From assembly GCA_039030075.1 (NCBI GenBank), contig JBCCEW010000039.1:1-44001 (forward strand): a stretch of 44,001 nt of DNA, given 5' to 3'. Of this stretch, positions 1 to 9,005 are shown piece after piece. Each line of letters starts with the position of its first letter. Position 1 is the first letter of the stretch. Position numbers and translations under genes: made by a program. This stretch comes from Myxococcota bacterium (GTDB lineage Bacteria; Myxococcota_A; UBA9160; SMWR01). The notes beneath the pieces are model-generated. The model saw only the letters and a program-made list of their open reading frames with translations, searched no databases and was not told where the DNA came from.

Positions 1-100
1 AAACCCCTTCCGCATCGGCCGCTGCCAGCACGGCGCGCGTCAGCGCGGCCGCCGGCGCGCTCATGGCGGCCAACGGGTCGGGACGTTTCGACCGGCTCAT
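1..100 (-). CDS. Unidentified protein, N-terminal 33 residues only
   Basis: The window edge cuts this gene. On the minus strand an ATG at 100-98 overlaps the TGA stop of xerD (99-97) as ATGA, the same junction used by many neighbours. The frame stays open to position 1. It starts MSRSKRPDPLAAM; the second Met (position 64-62) is an alternative start, but it has no better ribosome binding site. The visible part is Ala-rich and shows no diagnostic motif, so no function is proposed. It is presumably the next gene of the pheA-to-xerD operon. Confidence 0.55.
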   Translation of the reverse strand, partial: MSRSKRPDPLAAMSAPAAALTRAVLAAADAEGV

Positions 101-1053
101 CGCGAGCGCCCCGATCCCCGGGGATGCTTCGCCTCGACCGTTTCCCGCAGGCGCGCCCGGCTCACGTGGGTGTAGATCTGGGTCGTCGAGAGATCCGCAT
201 GGCCGAGCAGCGTCTGCACGGCGCGCAGATCGGCGCCGCCCTCGAGCAGGTCGGTCGCGAAGGCGTGTCGCAGGACGTGGGGAGACACGCGGTCGGTGGG
301 AATCCCCGCGCGACGGGCGATCCCGCGCAGGCGCGTGAAGAAGTTCTGGCGGGTCATCGCCTTTGCGCGCTGGGTCAGGAAGAGCGCATCGGGATCGCGG
401 GGCGCGCGCTTCGCGAGCGCGGGGCGCGCCGTTTCGAGATAGGCATCGAGGGCCTCGAGGGCGAGCTCACCCAGCGGCACGACCCGCTCGACGTTCCCCT
501 TCCCCACCACGCGCAGCCAGCCTGCGCGGCGGTCCAGGGCCGAGGTGGGCAGCCCCACCAGCTCGCTCACCCGGAGACCCGCCCCGTAGAGCACTTCGAG
601 CATGGCGCGATCGCGCAGACCCAGCGGGCCTTCGGGCGCTCCGGCGGCCTCGATCAGTGCCTGGGTCTCGTCGTCGCGCAGCACCTTCGGAAGCGGCGCG
701 TCGAGCTTCGGCGAAGCGACGCCGCGAACCGGATCCTCGGCGAAGGCCGCTTCGGCCCCGGCGTGGCGCAGGAAGCGGCGGACCGCGACGAGCGCGCGTG
801 CGCGCGAGCGCGGCGCCAATCCCTGGGCCTGCAACGAGGCGGAGTAGGCCTGCAGCGCCGCGGGCGTCACCGCATCGGTGTGCGCGATACCCGCCCCGGC
901 CAGGAAACCGAGGAAGCGGCGCAGATCGCGACCGTAGGCCTCGATGGTGCGGGGCGAGAGTCCGCGCTCGAGGGCCGCATGACGTAGGTACGCCTCGACC
1001 CCTACCTCGAGCTCCGCTGCCGGGCGCCGCTTGCCAGACCGGGAAGCGCTCAT
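97..1053 (-). CDS. xerD: Tyrosine recombinase XerD
   Basis: Site-specific recombinase that, with XerC at dif, resolves chromosome dimers at the septum. The protein is 318 aa, close to the usual ~300. An N-terminal SAM-like core-binding domain (about 15-105) precedes the catalytic domain (about 125-305). All catalytic residues are visible: R161 in GAGLRVSEL, K185 in VGKGNVE, H259 and R262 in HVLRH, H285 in LLGH, and nucleophile Y294 in TQIYTHV. The TRQNFF and SPHVLRHAFATDLL segments resemble XerD more than XerC. The ATG overlaps the glnD stop by 4 nt (ATGA), so translation is probably coupled. The C-terminus ends in the usual HPRG tail. Confidence 0.93.
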   Translation of the reverse strand: MSASRSGKRRPAAELEVGVEAYLRHAALERGLSPRTIEAYGRDLRRFLGFLAGAGIAHTDAVTPAALQAYSASLQAQGLAPRSRARALVAVRRFLRHAGAEAAFAEDPVRGVASPKLDAPLPKVLRDDETQALIEAAGAPEGPLGLRDRAMLEVLYGAGLRVSELVGLPTSALDRRAGWLRVVGKGNVERVVPLGELALEALDAYLETARPALAKRAPRDPDALFLTQRAKAMTRQNFFTRLRGIARRAGIPTDRVSPHVLRHAFATDLLEGGADLRAVQTLLGHADLSTTQIYTHVSRARLRETVEAKHPRGSGRSR

Positions 1054-3731
1054 GACGCGCTTCCCAGGACCTCCAGCAGATCCCGCTCGAGTGCCGCGAG
1101 CGCCGCGTCGTCCTGGATCTTGCCGCCGTCGGCGTTCTTCAGGTAGAAGGCGTCGGTGACCTGGTCGAGCACCTTTCCGGCCTTGGAGATGTAGACCTCA
1201 TAGCCGTGCGCGGTGATCACCCGTGTGAGGTCGTGCAGCAGGCCGAGTCGGTCGTTCGCTGCGACGTCGACGATCGTGTAGAAATCGGATTCGTCGTTGG
1301 TGACCGAGACGGTCTCGACGCTCTTGACCGGCGTGGTGGTGACGCCCACCGGACGCCCGCGTCGCTTCAAGAGTGCGGCCACGTCCTCCTCTCCGCCGAG
1401 CACGCGGCGCAGAGAGGTCAGCAGATCGTTCCAGACTTCCTGGCGGGCGGTCGGGTCCCCCTTCGGCGTCGCGATCCGGTAGACCTCGAGCGCCATGCCC
1501 GCCTTCGTCGTGTACGCATGGGCGCCCAGAATGTTGATGTGGTGGGCCGTCAGCACCCCGGCCACGTTCGTGAACAGGCCCGGTGCGTCCTGCATGCACA
1601 GGATGAACTCGGTGAAGTCGCCGCGCATCTCGCGCACGCCATGGTGGAAGGGAGACTCCCGGTCCCAATCGAGGGCCACGCGCGCATGCCGCGCGATCTG
1701 GGACGGGGTGTGCGCCGTGAAGTAGCGACGCGGCAGCATCCCGAAGTAGTCCTCGATGATCACGTCCTCGACGCCCTGCTTGCGCAGCTCCTCACCGGCG
1801 GCAGCCCGACGCTTCTCGACGCGACGCTCGATCAGCTCCATCGCGCGCTTCGGATCGTCCGCGCCCGTCTCGAGCAGCTCGCTCGTGCGGGTGAAGAGTT
1901 CGAGGAGCAGGCGGCCCTTCCAATCGGTCCAGGCCTTCTTCGACGACGCGCGGATGTCGACGACCGTGAGCAGCAGCAGCAGGCGCAATCGCTCGCGGGT
2001 CTTGACTGTGCGCGAGAACTCGAGGATGAGCTGCGGGTCCGAGAGATCGCGGCGCTGGGCGATGTGGGACATCACGAGATGCTCGTCCACCAGGAAGACG
2101 ACCAGATCGATGAGTTCAGGGTCGGCCCCCATCCGCTCCAGACACGCCCGCGCGCGCACCGCACCCTTCGGCGAGTGGTCGCCCCCGAGGCCCTTGCCGA
2201 TGTCGTGCATCAGGCAGCCGAGGATCAGCGGCAGCAGATCGCCGGTGTCGCGCACGAGAGCCGTGGCGACCGGAAGCTCCTTCTCGAGGTCGCCCTTCCA
2301 CAGCCGACGCAGCTCCTCGACCAGGAAGATCGAGTGCACGTCGACGGTGTAGGTGTGATACATGACGTGCTGCCAGCGACAGACGATGTGGTCCCACTCG
2401 GGCAGATACGCACCCAGCAACCCGACCTCGTTCATCGTCGTCAGCGAACGCGTCACCCGGCGCTGATCGCGCAGGATCTTGAAGAAGGCCTCGCGCGCTT
2501 CGGGAAGCTGCCGAAATTCGTCGTCGACGAGGTCGAGATTCTCGCGAATCAGCCGGCGGGCCTTGCGGGTGATCGGGACATCGTAGTCCTGCGCCACCTG
2601 GAAGGTCCGCAAGAGCAGCAGCGGATCCTCTCGCAGCTGGCGCGAGTGGGGGATCTCGAGCTGACCGTCGGCGATCCGCAGCCCCTCCTCGACGTACTGG
2701 ACGCGGCGCCGGCGCGGGCGCCGGCGCACCCGTGCGAGGGACTGCTCCATCACCAGCGAGGCGCAGTTCAGGACGTTGCGCGCGTGGCGGTAGTACTCGC
2801 CCATCAGCTGTTCGACCGGCAGCTGGTGGCCGTGCTCCTGGAAGGAGAGCGCCTGGGCAACGTGTTCCTGCAGGTCGAAGCTCATCTGGTCGTGCTTGCG
2901 GCCGACCTGGAGGTGCAGCTCGTTGCGAATGCCCCAGAGGAAGTCGAGGGCCGTGTTGAGATCGCGGGTCTCCGTGTGGGTGAGCAAGCCCTGATGCAGG
3001 AAATCCTCGCGACTGCGCGCGCCCGGCACCGCCGCCTGCATCGCCCAGTAGGCCGCGTGGTAGTCGCGCAGCCCCCCCGCCCCTTCTTTCACGTTCGGTT
3101 GGAGCAGGTAGAGCGAATCCCCGAACTCGGTGTGTCGCTCGTGGGTCGCGACGATCTGCTGGGAGATGAAGCCCTCGGGACGGTTCAACAGCTTCGACTG
3201 CACCAGCCGCGCGAACTCGTGGAAGAGGATCCCGCTACCCGCCAGGAAGCGTGGAGCCAGGAGCGCGGTGCGCACCGTCGTGTCGTCGCGCGCGAGCTTG
3301 ATCGTTTCGGCGATCGTGCGCGTGGCGCCGCCGACGGTCACCTGGGAGTCCCAGAGCCACACCTGCAGGCGTTCGGCCACCGCCTTCACATAGGGGGTGA
3401 CCTTGTCGCGGTAGAGGAAGAGTAGATCCACGTCCGAATGGATGTTCATCTCGCGGCGGGCGTAGCCCCCCACGGCCACCACGCAGAACTCGCTCGGCCC
3501 CTCGCCGCCTTCGTGGAAGTACTGGCCTTCGGAGAGATCGAAGAGTCGGCGAATCAGGGCATCGACCTGGTCGCTGTGGGCCTCGTTGACGGCCGTACCG
3601 CCCGCGCCGCCGGCGTGGAGATCGCGCAGGTGGTCCTTCGATTTCGCCAGGAACTCGCGCGCGGCGATCGGCACCTCCTGCGGTGCGATGGCGATCGGGA
3701 GCCAGTCGTGGACGTCAGGCGAACTCACCAC
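1050..3731 (-). CDS. glnD: [Protein-PII] uridylyltransferase / uridylyl-removing enzyme
   Basis: Bifunctional nitrogen sensor that uridylylates PII when glutamine is low and removes UMP when it is high. At 893 aa it matches the family (~850-900). The domain order is canonical. The nucleotidyltransferase core has GGYARRE and SDVD at 88-102. A helical linker follows, then an HD hydrolase domain with MHDIGKG near 508. Two C-terminal ACT domains (about 703-770 and 813-890) bind glutamine. The start is one of two consecutive GTG codons (3731 or 3728). GAGGAG lies 3 or 6 nt upstream, so 3728 is slightly better spaced. The gene overlaps the amidase stop by 7 nt and hands over to xerD through ATGA. 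No glnB or amtB is in this window. Confidence 0.95.
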   Translation of the reverse strand: MVSSPDVHDWLPIAIAPQEVPIAAREFLAKSKDHLRDLHAGGAGGTAVNEAHSDQVDALIRRLFDLSEGQYFHEGGEGPSEFCVVAVGGYARREMNIHSDVDLLFLYRDKVTPYVKAVAERLQVWLWDSQVTVGGATRTIAETIKLARDDTTVRTALLAPRFLAGSGILFHEFARLVQSKLLNRPEGFISQQIVATHERHTEFGDSLYLLQPNVKEGAGGLRDYHAAYWAMQAAVPGARSREDFLHQGLLTHTETRDLNTALDFLWGIRNELHLQVGRKHDQMSFDLQEHVAQALSFQEHGHQLPVEQLMGEYYRHARNVLNCASLVMEQSLARVRRRPRRRRVQYVEEGLRIADGQLEIPHSRQLREDPLLLLRTFQVAQDYDVPITRKARRLIRENLDLVDDEFRQLPEAREAFFKILRDQRRVTRSLTTMNEVGLLGAYLPEWDHIVCRWQHVMYHTYTVDVHSIFLVEELRRLWKGDLEKELPVATALVRDTGDLLPLILGCLMHDIGKGLGGDHSPKGAVRARACLERMGADPELIDLVVFLVDEHLVMSHIAQRRDLSDPQLILEFSRTVKTRERLRLLLLLTVVDIRASSKKAWTDWKGRLLLELFTRTSELLETGADDPKRAMELIERRVEKRRAAAGEELRKQGVEDVIIEDYFGMLPRRYFTAHTPSQIARHARVALDWDRESPFHHGVREMRGDFTEFILCMQDAPGLFTNVAGVLTAHHINILGAHAYTTKAGMALEVYRIATPKGDPTARQEVWNDLLTSLRRVLGGEEDVAALLKRRGRPVGVTTTPVKSVETVSVTNDESDFYTIVDVAANDRLGLLHDLTRVITAHGYEVYISKAGKVLDQVTDAFYLKNADGGKIQDDAALAALERDLLEVLGSAS

Positions 3732-4885
3732 GAACTCCTCACCGCGAGCGCGGCCGTGTCGTCGCGGTACTCGACCAGGGCATCGGCGATGCCCTCCGCG
3801 ACGGCGTCGATGTAGCCCGGGTCGCGCAGCCGTTTCGACTCCCCGCGGTGGGTGACGAAACCCGACTCGACGAGCACCGCCGGCATCCCGGAAAGGAACA
3901 GCACATAGAACGGGCCCTTCTTGACCCCGAGATCTTCGACCGGGCGGTACTGCTTCGGCAACCCGGTGATCAGCTCGTTCTGCACGTGCTCGGCCAGCCG
4001 CTTCGAATGTGGCGACACCTCGGATACCCGCAGGCGCGCGAGGGTGCGCTGCAGATCGTTCACCTCGGATCGCGGTACGCCGTTCTCGCGCGCCGCCACC
4101 GTCACGCTGTGACGCTCGTAGTTCTGGTCGAGGTAGTAGGTCTCGATGCCGTTCGCCGACCGCCGCCGCGAGGCGTTCGCGTGCAGCGACACGAAGAGGT
4201 CGCCGCCAGCGCCCTCGGCGATCGCCGTGCGCTCCTCCAGGCTGAGCGCCTTGTCGCTGTCGCGGGTGTTCACCACCCGAAAGCCGCGCTCTTCGAGCTT
4301 CGGCTGCAGGGCCCGGGCGAGCTTCAGGGTGACGTCCTTCTCGCGCAGGCCCCCGATCCCGATCGCGCCGGGATCGCGTCCGCCGTGGCCCGCATCGAGC
4401 ACGATGGTGCGCACCTGGCGCAGATCGGTCGGGAGCCGCAGCCCTTCGTCGCGCAGCGATGCGTCACCCTTGCCGCGCCGTCCGTAGACGTCGATCACCA
4501 GTCGATCGGGGTGGCTCAGGAGGAGCACGCGGTGGCGCGCGTGGGTCTCGAGGTCGAGCACGACGCGAATCGCTGTCTTCGTGTTCTGACCGATCCGGAT
4601 CCCTTCGAGGAGCCCATCGCCGACGGGCCGCGCGTTCTCGTAGTCGCGTCCGACCCACACGCCCTCGAGGTCCATGTAGAGGCGCTCGGGTCGACCGTCC
4701 GCCGGCGGTAGCAGCCGGGCGTTTCGCTTGATCCGCACCTCGTCAGTGAGCTCGACGACGACGCGCGTGTAGTCCGGGTAGGACCAGTGTCGGAGCTCCG
4801 CCACGTCCGAGAGCCCGGGCGGCCGCTCGACGCCCAGACACAGGAGCGCCGCGAAGGTCAGGAGCGCGAGCCGCCCGGCCCTCAC
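3725..4885 (-). CDS. N-acetylmuramoyl-L-alanine amidase with AMIN domain (AmiC-type)
   Basis: Periplasmic Zn amidase that cleaves the peptide stem from MurNAc, typically during daughter-cell separation. The product is 386 aa. It has a signal peptide (about 1-25, hydrophobic LALLTFAALLCL), an AMIN domain (about 30-130) that usually targets the septum or Tol-Pal, and a C-terminal Amidase_3 domain. Zn ligands and catalytic residues are visible: His in LDAGHGGRDPG, Glu in GLREKDV, His in VSLHANA, and Glu in VLVESGFV. A much longer frame is open upstream, but the start is placed at GTG 4885-4883. That codon overlaps the mutS stop (GTGA) and sits 6 nt after a strong GAGGAGGA. AmiA, AmiB and AmiC types cannot be separated here, so no symbol is given. 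Confidence 0.92.
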   Translation of the reverse strand: MRAGRLALLTFAALLCLGVERPPGLSDVAELRHWSYPDYTRVVVELTDEVRIKRNARLLPPADGRPERLYMDLEGVWVGRDYENARPVGDGLLEGIRIGQNTKTAIRVVLDLETHARHRVLLLSHPDRLVIDVYGRRGKGDASLRDEGLRLPTDLRQVRTIVLDAGHGGRDPGAIGIGGLREKDVTLKLARALQPKLEERGFRVVNTRDSDKALSLEERTAIAEGAGGDLFVSLHANASRRRSANGIETYYLDQNYERHSVTVAARENGVPRSEVNDLQRTLARLRVSEVSPHSKRLAEHVQNELITGLPKQYRPVEDLGVKKGPFYVLFLSGMPAVLVESGFVTHRGESKRLRDPGYIDAVAEGIADALVEYRDDTAALAVRSSW

Positions 4886-7566
4886 GACGGTTCCTCCTCG
4901 GACAGCTGTTCGCGCCAGCGTGCCAGGAGCGTCAGCGCCTCGACGGGCGTGGTCTCGTCGACCGCGAGCGCGCGCAGCTCCTCGAGGACCGCGTCGGCCT
5001 TCGGGTCCGGGGCCGCCTCCTGGAAGAGTCCCAGCTGCGCGTCGGCCGATTTCGGCTCGGGGGCCAGGCGCGCGCGACCCGAGTTCTCGACGCCCGTCGA
5101 CTCGAGCTGCCCGAGGATCTCTCGCGCGCGCTCGAGCACGCGGCCAGGCAACCCGGCCAGGCGCGCGACCTGGATCCCGTAGGAACGACTCGCCCCGCCT
5201 TCGACCAGGCGGCGCAAGAACACCACCTCGTCGTTCCACTCACGCGCGGCGAAGTGGGCGTTCACGACGCGGGGGTGACTGGCAGGGAGATCGGTGAGCT
5301 CGTGGTAGTGGGTCGCGAAGAGTGTGCGGGCACCGACGCCCGGGGCGTCGTGCAAGTATTCGGCGACGGCCCAGGCGATCGACAGGCCGTCGTAGGTGCT
5401 GGTGCCGCGGCCGATCTCGTCGAGGATCAGCAAGCTGCGCGGCGACGCGTGCGCCAGGATCTCGGCGGTCTCGCGCATCTCGACCATGAAGGTCGACTCG
5501 CCCCGGGCCAGCCGGTCGCTTGCGCCGACGCGCGTGAAGACGCGATCGACCACGCCGATCCGCGCCGACTCGGCGGGAACGTAGGACCCGAGCTGAGCGA
5601 GCAAGACGATCAGCGCCACCTGGCGCAGGTAGGTGCTCTTGCCCGACATGTTGGGGCCGGTGAGAACCACGATCTGGCGCGTCTCCGGGTCGAGCTCGGT
5701 GTCGTTGGGGACGAAGGCCTCGTCGCCACGCGCCACCAGGAGCGGCTCGATCACCGGGTGACGACCGCCGTGGATCTCGAGCTGGGTCGTCTCGTCCACT
5801 TCGGGCCGCGTCCAGCCATCGCGCCGGGCCACCTCCGCCAGTGAGGCCAATGCGTCGAGCTCGGCGACGGCGTCGGCCGCGCGCCCGATCTCGTCCGAGG
5901 CCACCAGCACCGTCTGGCGCAGCTCCTCGAAGAGCTCGCGCTCGAGGGCGGCCGCGCGCTCGGTGCCGCCCCGCACCTCTTGCTCGATCTCGCGCAGGGC
6001 CGGTGTCGTGAAGCGTTCCGCGTTCGCCAGGGTCTGCTTGCGCTCGTAGTCGTCGGGCACGCGATCGAGGTTCGTCTTCGTGACCTCGATCGAGTAGCCG
6101 TGCACCGGGTGGAAGCGGATCTTCAAGTTGGCGATGCCCGTCCGATCGCGTTCGGCCGCCTCGTGCCCCGCGATCCAATCGCGTCCCTTGTGCACACCGC
6201 CGCGCAGGCCATCGAGCTCGGCTCGATAGCCGTCGCGGATGTACCCCGTCTCGAGCGCACCGCGAGAACCGCGCGGGAGCGGCGCGACTTCGTCGGCCAA
6301 CGCAGAGCGCAAGAGCCCCGCCACCTCCGGAAGCGCACGCGGCACCGGGAGCGCCGCCGGCCGCTCTCCTTCGAGGAGCGCATCCCCTTCACCCGCGGTG
6401 TCGGAGACCGCCGCTTCGAGGGCCGGGAGCGCTTCGAGCGACGCGCGCAGCGCCACGGCGTCGCGCGGGGTCGCGCCGGGGCGCGCCACCTTCGAGAGCA
6501 GGCGCTCCAGATCGCGCACGCCAGCGAGCGCGTCTCGCACGCGACCGCGCAACCGATCGCGATCCGCGAGAAACGCCACCGCATCCTGCCGCGCGCGAAT
6601 CCGCTCGGCGTTCACCAGTGGGTAGGCGAGCCAGCGGGCCAGACGACGCGCGCCCAGGGGCGTGCGTGTCTCGTCGATGCGGTCGAGGAGCGTGCGCGCA
6701 CGCGTCCCGTCCTCGCTGTTCTGCAGCAGCTCGAGGTGCGCGCGGGTGGCCTCGTCGAGCACCATCGCGTCGGTCAGGGCGTAGCGCCGCAGCCGCGAGG
6801 TCTGGCCCAGCACGAAGGGCTGATGCCGACCGACGTAGTGCAGGAGCGCCGCCGCCGCGCGGGAGGCCGGGTCCTCGGCATCGGCTTCGAGCCCTTCGGG
6901 ATGAGCGGGCGCCTGCGCCACCTCGTAGTCGACCGGCTCGCAGGGCGAGAAGGCCGCGTCGGGAAGCTCGCGGGCGAGCGCCGGTTCCACCTCGGGTCGG
7001 TCCGCCGGCACCAGCACCTCGCGGGGCCCGAGCCGGACGAGCTCTTCGCAGAGCGCCGCGGGGAGGGTCTCGCCGGAATCCGCCGCGACCTCGGTCGCCC
7101 GCAGGTCCCCGGTGGAGGCATCGAGCACGGCCAGGCCCGCCGGGTTGCCCGGCACGACCGCCGCCAGACACAGCTCCCGACTCGCTTCGATGCTCTGGGG
7201 GTCGCTCGAGAGGCCCGGCGTGACGACTTCGACGACGTCGCGCTTGACCAGCCGCTTCCCGCCCACCGACCGCGCGTCCTCGACCTGCTCGCAGATCGCC
7301 ACCCGATAGCCCTTGGACGCGAGCTTCGCGAGGTGCTGCTCGGCCGCGTGCACCGGGATGCCGCACATGGGCACCGCGTCTTCCTTGTTCTTGTCCCGGG
7401 TGGTGAGCGCGATGTCGAGCAGCGGCGCCGCGATCTCGGCGTCCTTGAGGAACATCTCGTAGAAGTCGCCCATCCGGTAGAACAGGATCTCTTGGGGATA
7501 GCGCGCCTTGATCGCCAGGAACTGGCGCATCATCGGGGTGTCGAGCGCCGACTTCGCCTTGCTCAC
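4882..7566 (-). CDS. mutS: DNA mismatch repair protein MutS
   Basis: Recognises mismatches and small loops and recruits MutL. The product is 894 aa (family ~850-880). The N-terminal mismatch-binding domain carries the F-x-E wedge motif as GDFYEMF (F35, E37). Connector, lever and clamp regions follow. The C-terminal ATPase has Walker A TGPNMSGKST (about 635-645) and Walker B LLILDEIGRGTSTYDG (about 715-730), with the expected helix-turn-helix tail. The GTG start overlaps the upstream lapB stop (GTGA), and its own stop overlaps the amidase GTG. mutL is not in the window. Confidence 0.97.
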   Translation of the reverse strand: MSKAKSALDTPMMRQFLAIKARYPQEILFYRMGDFYEMFLKDAEIAAPLLDIALTTRDKNKEDAVPMCGIPVHAAEQHLAKLASKGYRVAICEQVEDARSVGGKRLVKRDVVEVVTPGLSSDPQSIEASRELCLAAVVPGNPAGLAVLDASTGDLRATEVAADSGETLPAALCEELVRLGPREVLVPADRPEVEPALARELPDAAFSPCEPVDYEVAQAPAHPEGLEADAEDPASRAAAALLHYVGRHQPFVLGQTSRLRRYALTDAMVLDEATRAHLELLQNSEDGTRARTLLDRIDETRTPLGARRLARWLAYPLVNAERIRARQDAVAFLADRDRLRGRVRDALAGVRDLERLLSKVARPGATPRDAVALRASLEALPALEAAVSDTAGEGDALLEGERPAALPVPRALPEVAGLLRSALADEVAPLPRGSRGALETGYIRDGYRAELDGLRGGVHKGRDWIAGHEAAERDRTGIANLKIRFHPVHGYSIEVTKTNLDRVPDDYERKQTLANAERFTTPALREIEQEVRGGTERAAALERELFEELRQTVLVASDEIGRAADAVAELDALASLAEVARRDGWTRPEVDETTQLEIHGGRHPVIEPLLVARGDEAFVPNDTELDPETRQIVVLTGPNMSGKSTYLRQVALIVLLAQLGSYVPAESARIGVVDRVFTRVGASDRLARGESTFMVEMRETAEILAHASPRSLLILDEIGRGTSTYDGLSIAWAVAEYLHDAPGVGARTLFATHYHELTDLPASHPRVVNAHFAAREWNDEVVFLRRLVEGGASRSYGIQVARLAGLPGRVLERAREILGQLESTGVENSGRARLAPEPKSADAQLGLFQEAAPDPKADAVLEELRALAVDETTPVEALTLLARWREQLSEEEPS

Positions 7567-8618
7567 GACAGGAAGTCCCGCTGGAAGGTGCTCTTCTCAC
7601 TCCGCAGGAGTCCGCGCCGCTCGAGCACGTCGAGGAGCTCGGCCGTAGCCTTCGAGCTCTCGCTATCGCGGCGTTCGCTGATGAGGAGCCGGCCGAGCGC
7701 CGCCCGGGTCTCGAGATCGTCGGGGCTGCGCTCGAGGACGCGACGCAGCTCGGCCAGCGCCTCTTCCGTCTCGCCGCGCGCCGCCAGCGTGCGCGCCAGG
7801 GCGAGGCGGGCGTGGACGTCATCGCCACGTTCTTCGATCAGGCCGCGCAGGTAGGCCTCGTAGTCGCGGGGCTTGTCGAGCGCGGCGTAGGCCGACTCGA
7901 TCTGGGGGTAGACGAGTGCCGCGCTGCGCCGATCGATCGCCGGGACCTTCGACCAGGCGGCGAGCGCCGCCTTCGACTTGCCGCGCTCGGCCTCGAGCGA
8001 ACCCAACACGATCCAGCCCCGCACCGACTGGGGGTTGGTGCGCAACGCGCGCCGCACCGCCTTGCGCGCGTCGTCGTTCCGGCCCTCGGCGAGCGCCGCC
8101 TCGGCCATGTCGACCCAGAGACGCGCGCGCTCGACCGCGGCGTTCGTCTTGTCGAGCTTCGCGAGCCGCTTCTGGGCGGCCAGGGCGCGCGGGTAGTCGC
8201 GCACCGCACCCGCCAACGACACCAGCGCACGCAGCGACTCGACGTGCTTCGGATCTCGCGCCAGCACCTCTTCGTAGGAAGCGATCGCCCGCTGCAGGAA
8301 GCCGCCCTGACGGAAGTCGGCGGCCAGGTCGGCCATCGCCGTGATCGTCTGCTCGGGCGTCAGATCCTGACGCAACAGCAGGTTCTGGTGGACGCGGATC
8401 GCGCGGCCGATCTCACCCCGCATCCGATAGAAGCGCGCGAGCGCCAGGTAGGGCTCGACTCCCGTGGAGTCGAGTTCGACCACCTGGGTGAGCAGCTCCT
8501 CAGCGCGCTCGTGATCGCGATCGAGCACGGCGAGCAGCGCAGCTCGCGCCGCTTCGTCCGCGTCGCGCGGGAGACGCCGCCGGGGGCGCCTGCGAAACCA
8601 GTCCCGGACGGAAATCAG
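7563..8618 (-). CDS. lapB: LapB/YciM-like TPR protein (LPS assembly control), non-canonical start
   Basis: In E. coli LapB is a TPR protein that, with FtsH, tunes LpxC and so LPS synthesis. The RGEIGRAIRVHQNLL segment and the repeated 34-residue helical units match LapB, and the lapA-lapB order supports it. The first in-frame ATG or GTG (8528) would cut into the first TPR and has no ribosome binding site. The frame continues upstream with no ATG, GTG or TTG. The best candidates are CTG 8618-8616, overlapping the lapA stop as CTGA, or ATT 8615, both just after GGGAG. From CTG the protein is 351 aa. The N-terminal transmembrane anchor and the C-terminal rubredoxin-like CxxC zinc domain of E. 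coli LapB are both absent; the protein ends soon after the last TPR. Confidence 0.7.
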   Translation of the reverse strand: MISVRDWFRRRPRRRLPRDADEAARAALLAVLDRDHERAEELLTQVVELDSTGVEPYLALARFYRMRGEIGRAIRVHQNLLLRQDLTPEQTITAMADLAADFRQGGFLQRAIASYEEVLARDPKHVESLRALVSLAGAVRDYPRALAAQKRLAKLDKTNAAVERARLWVDMAEAALAEGRNDDARKAVRRALRTNPQSVRGWIVLGSLEAERGKSKAALAAWSKVPAIDRRSAALVYPQIESAYAALDKPRDYEAYLRGLIEERGDDVHARLALARTLAARGETEEALAELRRVLERSPDDLETRAALGRLLISERRDSESSKATAELLDVLERRGLLRSEKSTFQRDFLS

Positions 8619-8965
8619 CGACTCCCGTCGCCGGCGGCCGCGTCGGGCGCCGCCGGGGCACCAGAGCTGTCCTCGGCGAGGGGGAGGTTGCGCAGCTGGT
8701 GGATCTCGGACTCGAGCCCGCCCACGGTCTTGCGGTAGCGACGCTGGACCATGCCGGCGCGAACGCCGAAGAAGAACCAGCCGAGCCCCGCGAAAGCGAA
8801 GCCGAGCCCGAAGGCGCCGATCAGCGCCTGCCAGATCGGGATCTCGAGGATGCCCCAGAGGTAGTGCACCGCGACCCGGTTGGCGTTCTCCGAAGCGAAC
8901 TGCCAGCCGAGCACCATCACGGCGCCGATCAGGCCAAGACCGATCAGACGACGCACCCAGCGCAT
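8615..8965 (-). CDS. lapA: LapA-domain inner membrane protein
   Basis: Small membrane protein (116 aa) of the LapA (YciS, DUF1049) family. In E. coli it works with LapB in coordinating LPS synthesis and assembly. Two hydrophobic segments are visible (about 5-24 and 40-68, rich in Gly, Leu and Phe), followed by a charged, probably coiled stretch (QRRYRKTVGGLESEIHQLR) and a low-complexity Ala/Asp tail. The start is set at ATG 8965, because GGGAG lies about 11 nt upstream and overlaps the alternative GTG at 8977. The gene sits directly between ihfB and lapB, as expected for this family. Confidence 0.82.
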   Translation of the reverse strand: MRWVRRLIGLGLIGAVMVLGWQFASENANRVAVHYLWGILEIPIWQALIGAFGLGFAFAGLGWFFFGVRAGMVQRRYRKTVGGLESEIHQLRNLPLAEDSSGAPAAPDAAAGDGSR

Positions 8966-9005
8966 GGAAACGGTCACTCCCGGGGGGCGGAAGCGGAGAG
9001 CGGAA

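Noticed and set aside
1206-3425. A 739-codon open frame on the plus strand
   Set aside because: Exact antisense of glnD, which has every expected domain.
5980-7854. A 624-codon open frame on the plus strand
   Set aside because: Antisense of mutS and the 3' end of lapB; the composition is that of a high-GC shadow frame.
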